Shown here piece by piece: positions 36,205 to 49,200 of a DNA stretch of 64,000 bases. The stretch's first letter is position 1, and each line of letters starts with the position of its first letter. Source of the stretch: Dryomyza anilis (taxonomy: Eukaryota; Arthropoda; Insecta; Diptera; Dryomyzidae); the NCBI GenBank assembly GCA_951804985.1, contig OX638132.1, positions 9,591,529 to 9,655,528 of the forward strand, given 5' to 3'. The notes beneath the pieces were generated by a model. That model saw only the letters and a program-made list of their open reading frames with translations. It was not told the origin of the DNA and did not search any database. The position numbers and the translations under genes were made by a program.

Positions 36205-38090
36205 TGAAGAACTTAGGCCGGGCCTCTCATCATTTGAGCTGTGCGTGTAGTATTTGTACTTAAAGTGATGGTACCTACAGTTTAATGCCGAATCCGAACG
36301 GCGCACAGTGGGCGAAAACCTCAAAAGTTTAATTGATCTCAGAGACTATTTTAATTTTTCATTGTATAGCAAATTGCATCACTCAATTTATATCATATGT
36401 ATCAAAATTGTCCCTACACTCAAAATAAAAAGTCTGTAACAGTAGCAAAAAAGGTTGCCAATAGAGCAAAAATGTTTGCTGAAAAGAGGAAAGCGCCGGA
36501 TTCTGCTGAAACAGCAAATGACAGTTTGCTGTTTCAGTGAAACAGCAAATGACAGTTTGCTGTTTCAGTGAACTTTTTTATGCTATTAGAGCGTACAATT
36601 TTAGCTATTTTAACTTATTTTTTTTTTTTTGTATTTTAATATATTTTTTTTATTTCTGATAAACTTTTTTATTTTTATATTATTATTTTTTATTTTATTT
36701 ATTTTTATTTATCTCATATTTTTATTTTACCTTTATTTCACTATTGCATGCGTGCATTATTATTACGTATAAGAAATATCTCTTTTAAAAAAACATATTG
36801 TCGGATAAGAGTCTACGAATTATAGACACATTTAGCTACAGCGTCTCGTGACTATGGCGCCATCTAGTGCACGTTAGCTACACTAGCGATATGCACACCA
36901 GTGACACTAGCACGATCTTGATCACTAGCAGAACTAAGATTCCCAGCAAACAGTTCGCTATTGCAGATAAAAGTATGCTGTAAATGCAAATTAAAGTGTG
37001 CTAAAATTTAGCAGTCAGAGTTTGCTATTAATAGCAGACTTTTTATTTTGAGTGTACACTCTCTCAAGCACAGACAATTTCACGCAAGAATTCCAAAAAA
37101 AAATATTTCAAATTTGTGATACATTTTTTTAAACGTTTATTTTAAAAACCATAAAAACTAAATTGTTTTTGTAATGGAGTCATTTACATCTGGTATCTAT
37201 AATATTTTTGTAATATTAGTGTTTTGTAAAATGTTCTTACTTTAGAAAGAAAAAATGCTGGAGTATTCACTTTTTTATTTTTTTTTTAATTATTTTTCAT
37301 TTACAAAGATGAAAACAAAAACGTTCCGGGTACTCTCCGGCAAAACTGATTATATATTTACTTAGTATACATATTAAATTTTTCAAAACAACAATGAAAA
37401 TGTTGCCTTTTTTTTGTCTTTTCGGAGTTATTCACATTTAAGCGACAGACCATTTATACTATTATTAACAATTTTTGATTGTGTGGGAAGTACCACGCCC
37501 ACTTGTCCAATCAATATAATATTTGGACAAGTGAATTATATCAACGATAAACTGTACATTACAAAGTTTCATCACGGTAGCCTTAATAATTTTCAATATA
37601 TGACATTTTGAATCTTTTTCTTATATGGGAGGTACCATTCCCACTTGTCCAATAAAGATGAAATTTCTAGTACTGCATTATATTAACTAAAAAAAAATCT
37701 ACTATAAAGTTGTATCACTGTAGCTCCAGCAATTCCCCACATATATTCATATAATCATTTCAGTTGTATAGGAGTTACCACTCCCACTTTTAAAAACCTA
37801 CATCTTAAAGTTGATTATTAAATTTTCATACAATATTAATCAATCCTCATACTTATTTTTTTAAAAATAACACAATGTGAGCTTTTTGCCAACTTTTGGT
37901 ACTCCCTGCCCCACTGTATAGACAATGTTTTACTCTCGTAGGTTTGCCATTTACTGCCGAGAGGTAGCGCGGTATAGAAACATGTTTCTATGAAAATATA
38001 TTGTTAACCAAAGCCCAGATTTGAAAATGGAATCTTTCGACTCGCAGTCCAACGTACTGACTTTTGAGCTAACGACGCTAATGGAAAACT
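36205..38090 (-). mobile_element. Possible tRNA-derived SINE split by later insertions
   Basis: The right end read on the minus strand starts gcgtcgttagctcaaaagtc and continues to ggactgcgagtc and a worn B-box-like ttttcaaatctg (about 38085-38015), a tRNA-like head. The blocks taggtttgccatttactgcc (37939) and aatgccgaatccgaacggcg (36284) are the body and tail of a SINE type I remember from flies. The 36415-37056 element and a block with ccacgcccacttgtcc words (37480-37800) now separate the parts. Confidence 0.4.
36415..37056. mobile_element. CACTCAAAATAAAAAG foldback element
   Basis: Ends tacactcaaaataaaaagtc and gactttttattttgagtgta are perfect inverted repeats flanked by TA. An inner block at 36509-36572 is a tandem pair of gaaacagcaaatgacagttt units that are themselves palindromic (cagcaaatgacagtttgctg). 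Confidence 0.8.
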
Positions 38091-38494
38091 AAAAAAAACA
38101 GGCTTGATTTTAAAATTCAGCTAATCAGCCATTTATTTATATTATATGATGAATTAAATAATGATTAGAACATACTTTAATAATTATTTAAATTCAGTCT
38201 TAAATTCCATCCTTAGTTTTCTGGTCTGAACAATTGGAATACTTCAGGGCTAACTTCAGTACTGCTGTGGCATACTTGAAAAAACATAATGCTTGAATAC
38301 TGGACAGATTTTATAAGATCTTAAAAACTGTATCTAACCGTGAATTCTTCAGAGTTGATAAATTTTATGCTGGGTATGCAATAAAATTAAATTAAATCCC
38401 ATTTGTCAAATACAACAACTTAACATGCTGAATTAAATAAAATAGATAATAAAAACAATTTATTTAATTGGAAATTAATTACGTGCGAAATATG

Positions 38495-38901
38495 TACACA
38501 CAAAAAACTGATTTGTTGCGGCAACCAACTAAATTGCTCTACCGAATTATTCGGTTGAGGCAACTTACTGACTAGGAGGTAGTATCAATGTATATTTATC
38601 AATTTATATTTGTTTGGCAAGAAACTGGCAACCGAACAACTGAGACATGAGGTTGCCGTTTGTCATTTATTTTGTTGATGCAGTAATGTACTCAGTTGCC
38701 GTAACAAATGCACAAACGTAAAATTTTGGCAGAATGAAAAAATGCAATCATGAGGTTACGACAACCGAACGTGCAGTTGCGCGAACTAACATTTCGGATA
38801 GAGTAAAAAATGGTACGTTAATTTTAATGACATGAGGTTACAACAAATGTATTTCGGTTGCAACACTGAAACGTTAGCAATAGATAATTTTTGTGTGTGT
38901 A
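38495..38901. mobile_element. CACACAAAAAA MITE
   Basis: Ends tacacacaaaaaactg and aatttttgtgtgtgta, TA on both sides. Interior words gaggttacgacaacc, gaggttgccgtttg and ggttgcaacac recur in the same sense. About 400 bp without ORF. Confidence 0.65.
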
Positions 38902-39055
38902 ATTATAAATTATTTAAAGCCAGATTAACTAATTTTTATTATTACATTTTTTTCTTAGTGTCGAGATCAATATGAATAAGTATATCATTTTGCTCTCTCG
39001 ACATTATTGCTCCAATTATGTAACACACTCTCTTCAATATCATAATTCTCTTTAA

Positions 39056-39205
39056 TGCCCGATTTACATTGTATCTTCTGTGAGTCTCACTGTATCTCCT
39101 AGGGGTGCATTTTTTCAAAAAAACACTATTTTTATATGAAAATTTAAAAAAATGCAACCCTAGGCGATACAGTGAGACTCACAGAAGATACAATGTAAAT
39201 CGGAC
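39056..39205. repeat. 60-bp near-perfect inverted repeat with 30-nt loop
   Basis: Arms 39056-39115 and 39146-39205 pair with three mismatches. The flanks add a direct repeat: ttgctccaattatgt.acacac at 39008 and 39267. It would make a stable hairpin as DNA or RNA. Confidence 0.85.
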
Positions 39206-39315
39206 ATAACATTATGCTAACGATCACTTTATGCTTATGTTCATGGTGTTTCTATCTCGTCATCATTGCTCCAATTATGTTACACACTTCTCACAATCAT
39301 ATGAACATAATACTC

Positions 39316-39604
39316 ACACAGAACAGATATTTGTTGTGCAAACCAACTCTTTGGCCAACCAACATATTCGGTTCTCTCAAGAGTTGTAGTTTTTTCTGCA
39401 ACCAATTTCAAACTGTTTTAGAATAATTTAGTACAGATTTAGAACAATTAGGAGTGTGTATAGACTAATATTTCATGTGTATAGGCTACTATGGCAGCTC
39501 CGCCAGCAAATTTGTAAACCATTCGATTTTACCGAATGAAGTATGTTGGTACAACTGACATTTTCATTCTTCCAACCTCATGCCAAAAGAGGATTTTTCT
39601 GTGT
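39316..39604 (-). mobile_element. Inverted copy of the CACACAGAAAA MITE
   Basis: Read on the minus strand it opens cacacagaaaaatcctctt and gcatgaggttggaagaatg and closes aaagagttggtttgc. Nearly full length compared with the 29227 copy. Confidence 0.75.
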
Positions 39605-39839
39605 GCTCTTTAGCCTTAAGCTAACAATCACTTTTATCTCAGTGTTTGTTTAAAACAAGATACTATTAGACTCCTCTCCAAGTATCAGACAGCGCCACTG
39701 TGAAATTATATAGAAACCATTTGTTTCTGACGATTAATGTGGCGAAATTGGTCGCTAAATTGGAGCGCTCATTATAGCTCATTGAGGATTGTGAGGACTG
39801 TGTTGGGCGAATGCAAATGTGTCACCGCTATACAAGAAC

Positions 39840-40281
39840 AATAACATTATATGGTACTGTTTGTTGTAAATGACTATTTGTCGCATACAAAAACATTTAT
39901 ACCCCCACATATACAAGCAAAAATATAATAATAAAAATTCATTGTAAGTTTTTTTTTTAATTTTTTGTTACAAACGTCTGTGATATTTTAGAAAAAATCA
40001 CAGAATTTCAGTTTGCATGGAAGCTGTGATAAGAACGGTTGCACGGTACTATTCAGTGTCTGACGATTGCAAGACAGATTTATATAGTTAAAAAAAAAAA
40101 CTTTAAATAAAATATATACCATAAAAAAAACATTTAAAATAAATTAAATTTTGCATAAGAATCCAAAATATAAAATACGTTACAACGGAAATCGAGTACG
40201 CGTCTTTGTTTTACCGTCGCCTCCGCCGCAGACGGTCACCGCCACCACAAAATTTCCGCCTGGTTATTATAATACCTCAGG
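39840..40281 (+). promoter_or_regulatory. Upstream region and probable 5'UTR of the SLC5 gene
   Basis: No repeat termini are seen just upstream of the start codon, unlike the sequence further left. An initiator-like ATTCAGTG has its A at 40055 and no clear TATA box. The stretch 40200-40260 is GC-richer (cgtcgcctccgccgcagacgg), as expected for a 5'UTR. The bases tacctcag immediately before GATG also look like a splice acceptor, so the start codon may sit just inside a second exon with a promoter further upstream. Confidence 0.35.
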
Positions 40282-43200
40282 ATGTCGGATATAGATAACA
40301 TTCTTGCCGATTTGCAACGCTTCGTCTGGCCCGATTATGTCGTCTTCATTGCCATGTTTGTGCTCTGCATTTTCATCGGCATCTACTTCGGGTTCATGAA
40401 GAAGGCGCGCTCCGAGGCCGAATATCTGATGGGTGGTCGGAACATGATGGTGCTGCCCATAGCATTGTCCTTGGTCGCCAGTTTTATATCGGGTATCACG
40501 CTGCTGGGACTGCCGACGGAGATCTACTCGTATGGCATACAATATCTGTATGTGATCGGCGGTGTGTTGGCCATGGGCATTGTAATGGGTGTTTTCTATT
40601 TGCCCGTGTTCCATAAACTGAACATAACGTCTACATATGAGGTGAGTAATGGTGATAGATTGTTTATACTTCAAAAGTATTTCAATAGGCCCCGTCCTTC
40701 ATTAAATGTTGGACAGGTTTTTTTTTGAATTTTTTTTTTAACAGACAAGAACAAAGTTTGATTTAAATGCTACATTATTGTTGTCCATTCCTAAAATATC
40801 CCGGAAATCTACATTCTACAATAAGCTGCCATAGATAGCCTGAACACTTTTATTTATCTGCCAGAAATATTCCTGTACAATGCTATCAATTTCATCAATT
40901 AGTGTGTATTTCCCGGTATATAAGACATTTACACGGGAATTGCATTTACATAGCAATATTTATTCAACGTTCAGACAACGTTTAGACAACGTTCAGACAA
41001 CGTTTAGAAAACGTTCAGACAACATTCAGACAACGTTCAGACAACGTTCAGACAACGTTTAGACAACGTCAGCGACGTGAGACTAATGAGATATATCAAT
41101 TTTTTTAATATGTTGCGAATTTGAATTTATTTTGCATATGGGCATTTCCTAGGGTGCCGGACGGGACATTCGTACGCTTAAAACTTTAATATATCGAAGG
41201 AATTTACTTGATTTGTGCACGTAGCATTTAAACAAATATTTAAAAAAAACTCAATACGGTAGATTAAAACTTATAAATTAAATAGTGGGTGATCCGGACG
41301 GGATAGAAATGAAAATGCATGTTGAGGTTCAAATGGAAATTTGCAAAAGTTATTAAAAAATAACTGAGATAATGTGCTTGTTTGTAAATGTACACTATGT
41401 TTCTAAAATGTATACTTTTATCATAATAAATCACAGAAAAATTCTGGACGGAACAAAAATTTATTTTCTTTTTCTAAAAATACTTTTTTTCGTACAAATG
41501 ATTTTTTGAATTATTTAAAAACAGAAATGTATCGTAATGTATTTTATTTTTGATTATAGAATTTTTTTACCTAAAGTTTATAGTTATTTCGTAATAAATT
41601 ACAGAATAATTCGGGACGTTCCGATTTTTATTTGGTAAAAGTAATTTTGTATCTGACAGTATTTCGACGCCTCTTACGAAAACACATACGTTTCAATTTG
41701 CTTACGAAAAACGGCACATTAATAAAATATTTCATTAAAACAAGCATAAGTTTATTTTATCCACGAAAAGAAGCCTTCAATTATTTTAGTTACGAAATGA
41801 ACCTCATTCTTGTTTTCTCCACGAACAGAAGCATAACTTTATTTTTTCCCACGAATAGAAGCACATTTATATTTTATCTACGAACAAAGGCGCATTTTTA
41901 ACTTCAATACGAATAAAAGCATAAATGTATTTTTGAGACAGATATCCCAATATACATTTTTGTGGTTAAGAAATCACAAAATATTGATGATGGAGGTGAT
42001 GACTAAAATTGTTGATTTTTCATTGATGACGTGGTTTCCAGGTGTGTCGGTGGACATTTTTTTGATGAAACTGATATAATGAATAAAGGATTCAAATCCC
42101 GGTGCATCATTAGAACTTTTTCTTGGATGAACCTGTTCCAATGGTACACATGCATGTGCGATTTGGTCAGAACCTACATTAGCTTACGTTAGGGTGGCGG
42201 CGGATGCCGCACATAGACCAACTTGGTCCATAGTGTTACCACTATGATTTTTGTCTTCAATGCGAAGTTTTTTAATTTACCCAGCTCGGTCTTCGACACT
42301 CCTTCTATGAAGTTATAGAAGGCCTGACCAAACACGGTGAGTCTGGTTCGTGCCAGTGCAGGGCAATGGCAGAGTAGGTGTTCTTGCGTTTTGTCCTCTT
42401 CTGGTTCATTGTAGTTTCTGCACCATTTGATGGATATAAGATGCATTCTGTGCGCGTGATATCCTATGAGGCAGTGTCCAGTGATGATTTCCAGAAGTAG
42501 GCTGCTGATGTAGTCGTTTTTATAATTCAAAATACCGGCCAGAATAGCTTGGTTATTTTGTTATTAGTACTATTAGTCCACTTTCTAAAGATAGGGACTT
42601 ATTTTCTTGTTTAGGGTAAAAGAATTGTAGGGGTTAAGTATTGAGCTGAACTCCTTGTTTGGCAAGTTCGTCTGCCTTCTCAGAACCTACTTGCGTCACT
42701 GGACATTTTTTAGTAAAATTTGTTCCTTTGGGATTTGGCCAGAACCCAACTGCGTCATTGGACATTTTTTTTTTTTTTTTGAAAAATTGTCTCTTGTCGG
42801 ATTTGTAGTCCAATGACCCAATTTAGTTCTGGCCAAATCCCAAAGGAACAAATGTTTACAAAAAAATGTCCAATGTCGCATGTGGGTTCTGGCAAATTCC
42901 AATGGAACAAATTTTTCAAAAAAAATTCAATGACGCAATTGGGTTTTGGCCAAATCCGAATGGAACTAATTTTCTAAAAAAAAAATTCCAATGACGCAAG
43001 TCCAAATGGCCTAAGTATGCTTTTGTGCACAAACAGTAAAACGTGCTGTTTTTCGTAAGCAAATTGAAACGTCTGGGTTTTCGTAAGAGGCGTCGATTTA
43101 TTATCATTATTACGAAATGTTCGAAATGTAATGTAATGTACGATTTGAATTTCCAGATTTTTTAATTTTTTACTATATTTGAGAAAAAAAAATATTTTTG

Positions 43201-46200
43201 ATATATTTTATACTGTGCTTTTACACTTTTGGGACAGATTTCAATTGGCTGTCAAAAATTTTCGAGAATTAATTTGGAGCAATAACTAATGAAATTTTAT
43301 ATATAAAAACTATTCAATTTATGGTATGCCTTTTAGATAAGGCGTATTTTAGATAAGGTTTAGATCGGAAATCAGTCCTTAATAGCACAAACCAAAGTGT
43401 TATTCAGAATTAAGTAGGTACATAAACCTTTTTTTAGAAGCTCTCAAATTTGTTTAGTTTTCTCAATCAATTTGGGCTGCCCAAAGTCTGTACTTTGGCA
43501 TTGACAACAGCATAATTTCATCATCATTTCACTATCATGCTCGACAATAAAAACGTTGGTCACCGGCACGGCACGTTGCAAGCGCATGTGGTGGTACTGT
43601 TTTTGTTTCCCAATTTATTTAAAATGCTTAATTTAATTTGATCAAACAAAAAAATCACATTAAGTAGCGCATTAGCCAGACAGACATTTACCGACAATAG
43701 ATACATGTACGTGGTCTGTTGGGTGATCGGTCAGTGAGCATGTAGTATATAATTTATGAATGAAAAACGGAATCACAAAATTAAAATTCCTAAAATTACA
43801 GAGAATGAAAAAGAGCAAGAGGTGCATCGCAACAGCAAACAAGTGTTGCAGGGGTGGCTGAGCTTCAACGAGAAAAAGCGCCACCATGTCGCGTGCCAAA
43901 AGCATTTACAACTGAGCGCAAAGCTCTCTTTTTTTGCACTGAGATTGAGTACACGAGTTGATGCACACCCAGCGGGAAAAGTCATCCATATCATAGGCAG
44001 TGCAAGTTATTCGAATTACATTACAAAGTAATCACAAGGCAGTATAGAACAAACGTTAAAACGAAAATTATCGAAATATCGAAAATTTAATTACATGCAA
44101 TTTTTCATACAAATTCACCTACATGCACAATTTTCAATGTCCTCTGTTTGTTTAATTTCATAAAAATGTTGTAAACCTTTTTTTTAAATCATAATAAACA
44201 ATGCTAGGGGATTAGACATGGGTTTTAAAAAATAAGTGATACCCTACTTAATACCATACCATGATTATGTGTGAGCTAGTAGAAGTAAAAGATCTAAGTT
44301 CGACCGATAAAGACAATTTTTCAATATCAGACTATATAATTATAAGAATAATCTAAGTTCAGAGGTTTATTGATCTATGTCTTCTAATTTTTCCATAATT
44401 GAGACAGAGGCAGACAAACGGACCTCTCTGCATAGACACACAAAGTGACGCTCATCCTGATTATTGCACATTTACTTCAAGAGTGTCATAAATCGAAAAA
44501 AGGCGATTTTTGAGTTAATAATGCCGAATTCTTTATATATTGTGTAAAAAATTATTATTCACCGCTAGAGAAGTGTATATGGCGATATTTTGATTTATAT
44601 GTCCCATAAATTCCCGAATATTGCTTTACTGTAAGATGTCTGTTTTAACAAGGAATGACTCTGTATTTTTGAACAGAGTCCTAATATTGCCTAGACAAAA
44701 TATTTGGATGGCATATTTTTGGACGACATATTTTCGAAAGATTTGAATCAGACAAAGAAGGTGTTTGTATCAAAAGGAGGACTGTGCGTTAGGGCGGATC
44801 GAAACAAAACTTTTATTTTTATTTCAAAATGTAATAGGGCTTAAAAGTTACATTATGCTGCTAGAGTTTAGCACAAAAATTTGAGTCGAAAAAAATAATG
44901 TCCTATGTTCGCGCACTGCAGAAAAAGTCGAAAAACACTTTAAATTAACATTTTTATTTTTTTACCATCCATATAAAGTTTTTTTTTGGATCGAAATAGA
45001 CTCAAAAAATTAAAGATTGTGTCTATTAATGTCCTCCTAAAATTTCATCAATTTTGAATGAAATCTTATGCTCGCGCATCGTCCTTGAAGTTAAAGAAGT
45101 ACAAAAAAATCGACATTTTCTTTGGTTAAACCGTTCTAAAATCGGCATGGGTAATTATTTTGATATTATTTTTAAATATATATTTAGGTGTTCTTAATCC
45201 AAATTTGTTAACAGTCAATTTCTATCGGGTATAGGTATTTTTAGATCTTGGCCCATTATGCATTTTTTTTTATAAGTATTATAATGGTCCTAGAATTGAC
45301 CACAAACAATTTCACTAAAAAAAAAAATCAAAAAGAACGTCAAAGAAAATTACTATTTGTTAGGTGTTTTCCATTCCAAGGACGATGCGCAGCCACAAGA
45401 TTTGTTTTAAAAATGTTGAAATTTTGGGAGGGCGTTAATAGATTCGAAATCTAATTTTTGGAGCTCATACTATCCAAAACAATTTTTTATCCTACACTTA
45501 AATTATATTTCTTAAAGGAATTTTTTGTACCATTGGTTGCAATGCGCGAGCACAGGACGATATTATTTTTTGACTTAAATTGTATGAGGGAAATTTTAGG
45601 ACCATTTTGTAACTTTTAAGACCAATAACGACAACAAAACTTTAAGCAATATGATGTAATCTGGGCAAAGCACAAGACTTTAGGATTATTTTTTCAAAAA
45701 CTATACCCGATAGAAATTGACTGTTAACAAATTTGGATTCAACACACCTAAAAATATATATAAAAAAAAATGACATGTTAAAATAACCATCCATGCCGAT
45801 TTTAGAACGGTTTAACCAAAGAAAATGTCGATTTTTTTGCAGTTTTTTAATTTCAAGGACGATGCGCAAACATAAGATTTTATTCAAAATTGATGGAATT
45901 TCAGGAGGACATTAATAGATATAATCTCAAATTTTTTGAGTCTATTACGGTCCAAAAAAAAACTTTATGTAGATGGTAAAAAAATAAAAATGTGAATTTA
46001 AAGTGTTTTTTTAACTTTATCTGCATGCTTTATCCTGCGCAAACACAGGAAATTATTTTTTTTACTCCATTTTTTTGTGGTAAACTCTACCAGCACAATG
46101 CAACTTTGAAGCCCTATTACAACTTTGAAAAAAAATTACATCCGTCCTACTGTGAGTATAATCAAATTGATTAACTGAATAATTTAATAATGAAGATTTT

Positions 46201-49200
46201 CAATTAATCAGGATTCTGATTAATCGCACATCCCTAATAAAAAGCGGGGTATTTTCAGCACTTTTCCAAAACATGCCAGTAATCCATATAATTAGATAAT
46301 CTACCATACGATTCCCACCAACTTCTAGTTATCTGTGTGTTTGTCGGATATATGCTTGAAATATTCCTGAAAACGAAGTTACTATTTTTTTGTCTAATGC
46401 GTTTAGGAGACGTTATTTCAATTTCATTATGAAGATGTTGATACCAAAACACGAAATTTGTTTACTCGATTTTATTATAAAAGCATTCTGATCAGGGACG
46501 GATGCACCCAGAAAAAAATACTATATAAATAATAGTATTTTACTATTAAAAATTGCCAATAGGATAAATTATTATTTTAATCGGAAAATACCATTAAATA
46601 CTAGAAAATACCAAGACATTGCCATTGAGTTTATATGAAAAGATTTTTTTTTTGTATACTATTAAATCAATAATTGTCCTATTGACCAATTTTAATAGGA
46701 TTTGAGGGAATTTTTTTCTGGGTGTGCGAAATAAGGCTAATCTTAACCATTTCCCACTCAGGATCATCTAACTAATAAAGAAACGTAATCAAAATTTTTA
46801 TTCTTCAGTAGTCGTAATCAAATGTAATCGTCATCAAACTTTTACAGATCTTGATAATATTACCTCTTCATATTGCGACCAATTTACATTCAAGATACTT
46901 CATTTATGAGTATGAGCTACTTAATGGTTTCCAAAGTACCTTGAACATTTTACCGCTGGGTACTATGTTGATTTCTATCATTTTGATTCTCTTATTAATT
47001 TTCAGGTTTTCTTATTTTAATTCTATTTTTGTATTTCTCAGTTTAAAAATGTTTATAATAAAACATAATAAACAAACGTATTACTGGCCAAAGCCATTTT
47101 TACTATGAAGCTTTAATTTTGTAAAGAGCAAATAAATTAAGAACTAATTTCTCTTAATTAAAGTTAATCTCTTAAGCTTTTATTTTACTTAATCACACTC
47201 AGAAATATGTTTCATTATATTATCCTATTGACTAATTTTAATTGTAAAAAACAATTACTAAGAGAGATCTTTATAAAAGTTTGAGAGTTAACAAAAAAAG
47301 CTTTTAATAAATCTATTTCGATCTCCAAAACATTCGCTAATTTATTTGCAATTAGTTATTTGTTTATTGAAATTGTCGATTTAAATTGTCTTAATTGCTG
47401 TGTGACGTCTAACTAACTTCTATGTGACTTTTCACATACGTAAATAAAATGCATAGTAATTAGGCAGCTCGAAAATAGTTTATTCTTAATTTGAATTCAA
47501 ATTCATTCATAATTTCTTTGCAGAAATATTTGTGATACATTTTTGTGTTGAAATATGAAATATTTGATGAGCAATGTGTCATTTTTACTAAACAAATTTG
47601 TTAGATATTTTTAAATTGTTGAAATGTAGCGTCATTCAAAATATTTATAGATGATTGTGAACATTTTGGGGATTTTCCTTAACTCATGCTTCCGTTAAAA
47701 ATATTTGCAGAGATACTAATGTTAATAAACATTTTATGTCGAACATTTTTTTTTTATTTTATTGTATATAAATGTATAATAAATTAAATGAAAATACTGA
47801 AAACAATAATTAAACACTCAAAATTAAAATAACAAAATGTATTTGTCGGGAAAATAAACTTTCGTTCAGTACACAGAAAAAATAATTCGTAAATATACCC
47901 AAAAAGGTACATCAGCACAATCAAATTATTGCTAAAACTGCGCCGACTAAATTATTAATTGTATTAGCGTACAGATTCATCATATTAGCAATCGAATTTG
48001 CTGGCCACAGCTGTGTGTATTCGCATGCCGCGTTGATGTTATAGCAGTGAGTGGGAGCTGTAGCAGTGCGTGGTCGTTATAGCAGTGAGTGGTAGCTGTA
48101 GCAGTGCGTGGTCGCTATAACAGTGCGTGGTGTGTGTTCGTGTACTCGCTTACAGCGCTGGTGAATTCAGTGGAATTCGTGAAATTGGTGGAATTCGCTT
48201 GGAATTATAATTTTTAGTTGGCGCAAATATCAGTTCACATTTGGAAACGCTTATAGAGTTTGATCAGACTCTATTGGTGTCGTTGAAAATGATGATGATG
48301 GCAATAGTTGCATATATAATTATGCTTCATCATCAGAAAAGTATATTTGTTATATACTTTCACAAGAATTTATATTGTTCTTTTTTAATAAACTAAAAAA
48401 GAATTATAAAAATACTGTGAAAATACAAAATTGCTTTTAAAACGTCGACCATATCAATTAAATAATTTGATACTTAAGCAAAATCATTTATTGGTATATT
48501 TTTGGACGCAAATAACAATTTTAGCGAATGTGTTTGCTCAATACGTGAAAATGGCAAAAATGTCATTGCTAGACCAATGAATGGTGTACAATTAATTTTT
48601 ATTGCTGTATTTACGTCGATTATTTTTTTCTGTGTATAAATCAAAATTACTTTTATGAAAAACGTTATTTTTTACAGCAAAATTGTAAACATTTGTAAGC
48701 AAAATAGGAAATTCGTTTGCTCCAAACGATCTATAAACGTTTTTTTATCTTTGCGTTAGACTACACTCAAAATAAAATTTGCTTAAAACACGCGAAATCG
48801 TACGTGATATTTAACGAAAAACTTCATGAAATTTATCTACGAAATATTTCGTAAAATACTCGAAAGAACTTTTGTAAATTTATGATAAAATTTAATTACG
48901 AAATATTTTGTAAAATACACGAAAGAAATGTTCGTACATTTTTGATAAAATAACGTATACCATTTATGTATTTTATGAATTATTCGTAGATTTTACATAC
49001 AAAAGATTTTCGTACAAATACGAATGATAAAATTCAGCCCTAAAAAATATTGTTGCTATTTTAATTTTACGAATATTTCTTCGTGAGATATATTTCGTAA
49101 AAAATATTTTGAAAAAAAATAATATTACAACAGTATCGTGTATTCCAAAATTAGTCGTGTATTTTACGAAATAAAAAATTAAGAAGGAATATTTCGTAGA

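Larger units (their letters stand above)
41655..43105. mobile_element. Long inverted repeat interrupted by other repeats
   Basis: Arms cgacgcctcttacgaaaac.. (41661-41715) and ..cgtaagaggcgtcg (43042-43095) are about 90% inverted matches. Between them lie a ladder of acgaanagaagca units (41760-41925), a non-LTR fragment (42189-42700) and a cluster of caatgacgcaa units (42690-43010). Confidence 0.6.

Noticed and set aside
41632..41901. 89-codon plus-strand frame and its look-alike at 42916-43107 on the minus strand
   Set aside because: Both translate the two arms of the same inverted repeat.
43756..44031. 91-codon Lys-rich frame
   Set aside because: No known motif, an equally long frame on the other strand, no splice or promoter support.
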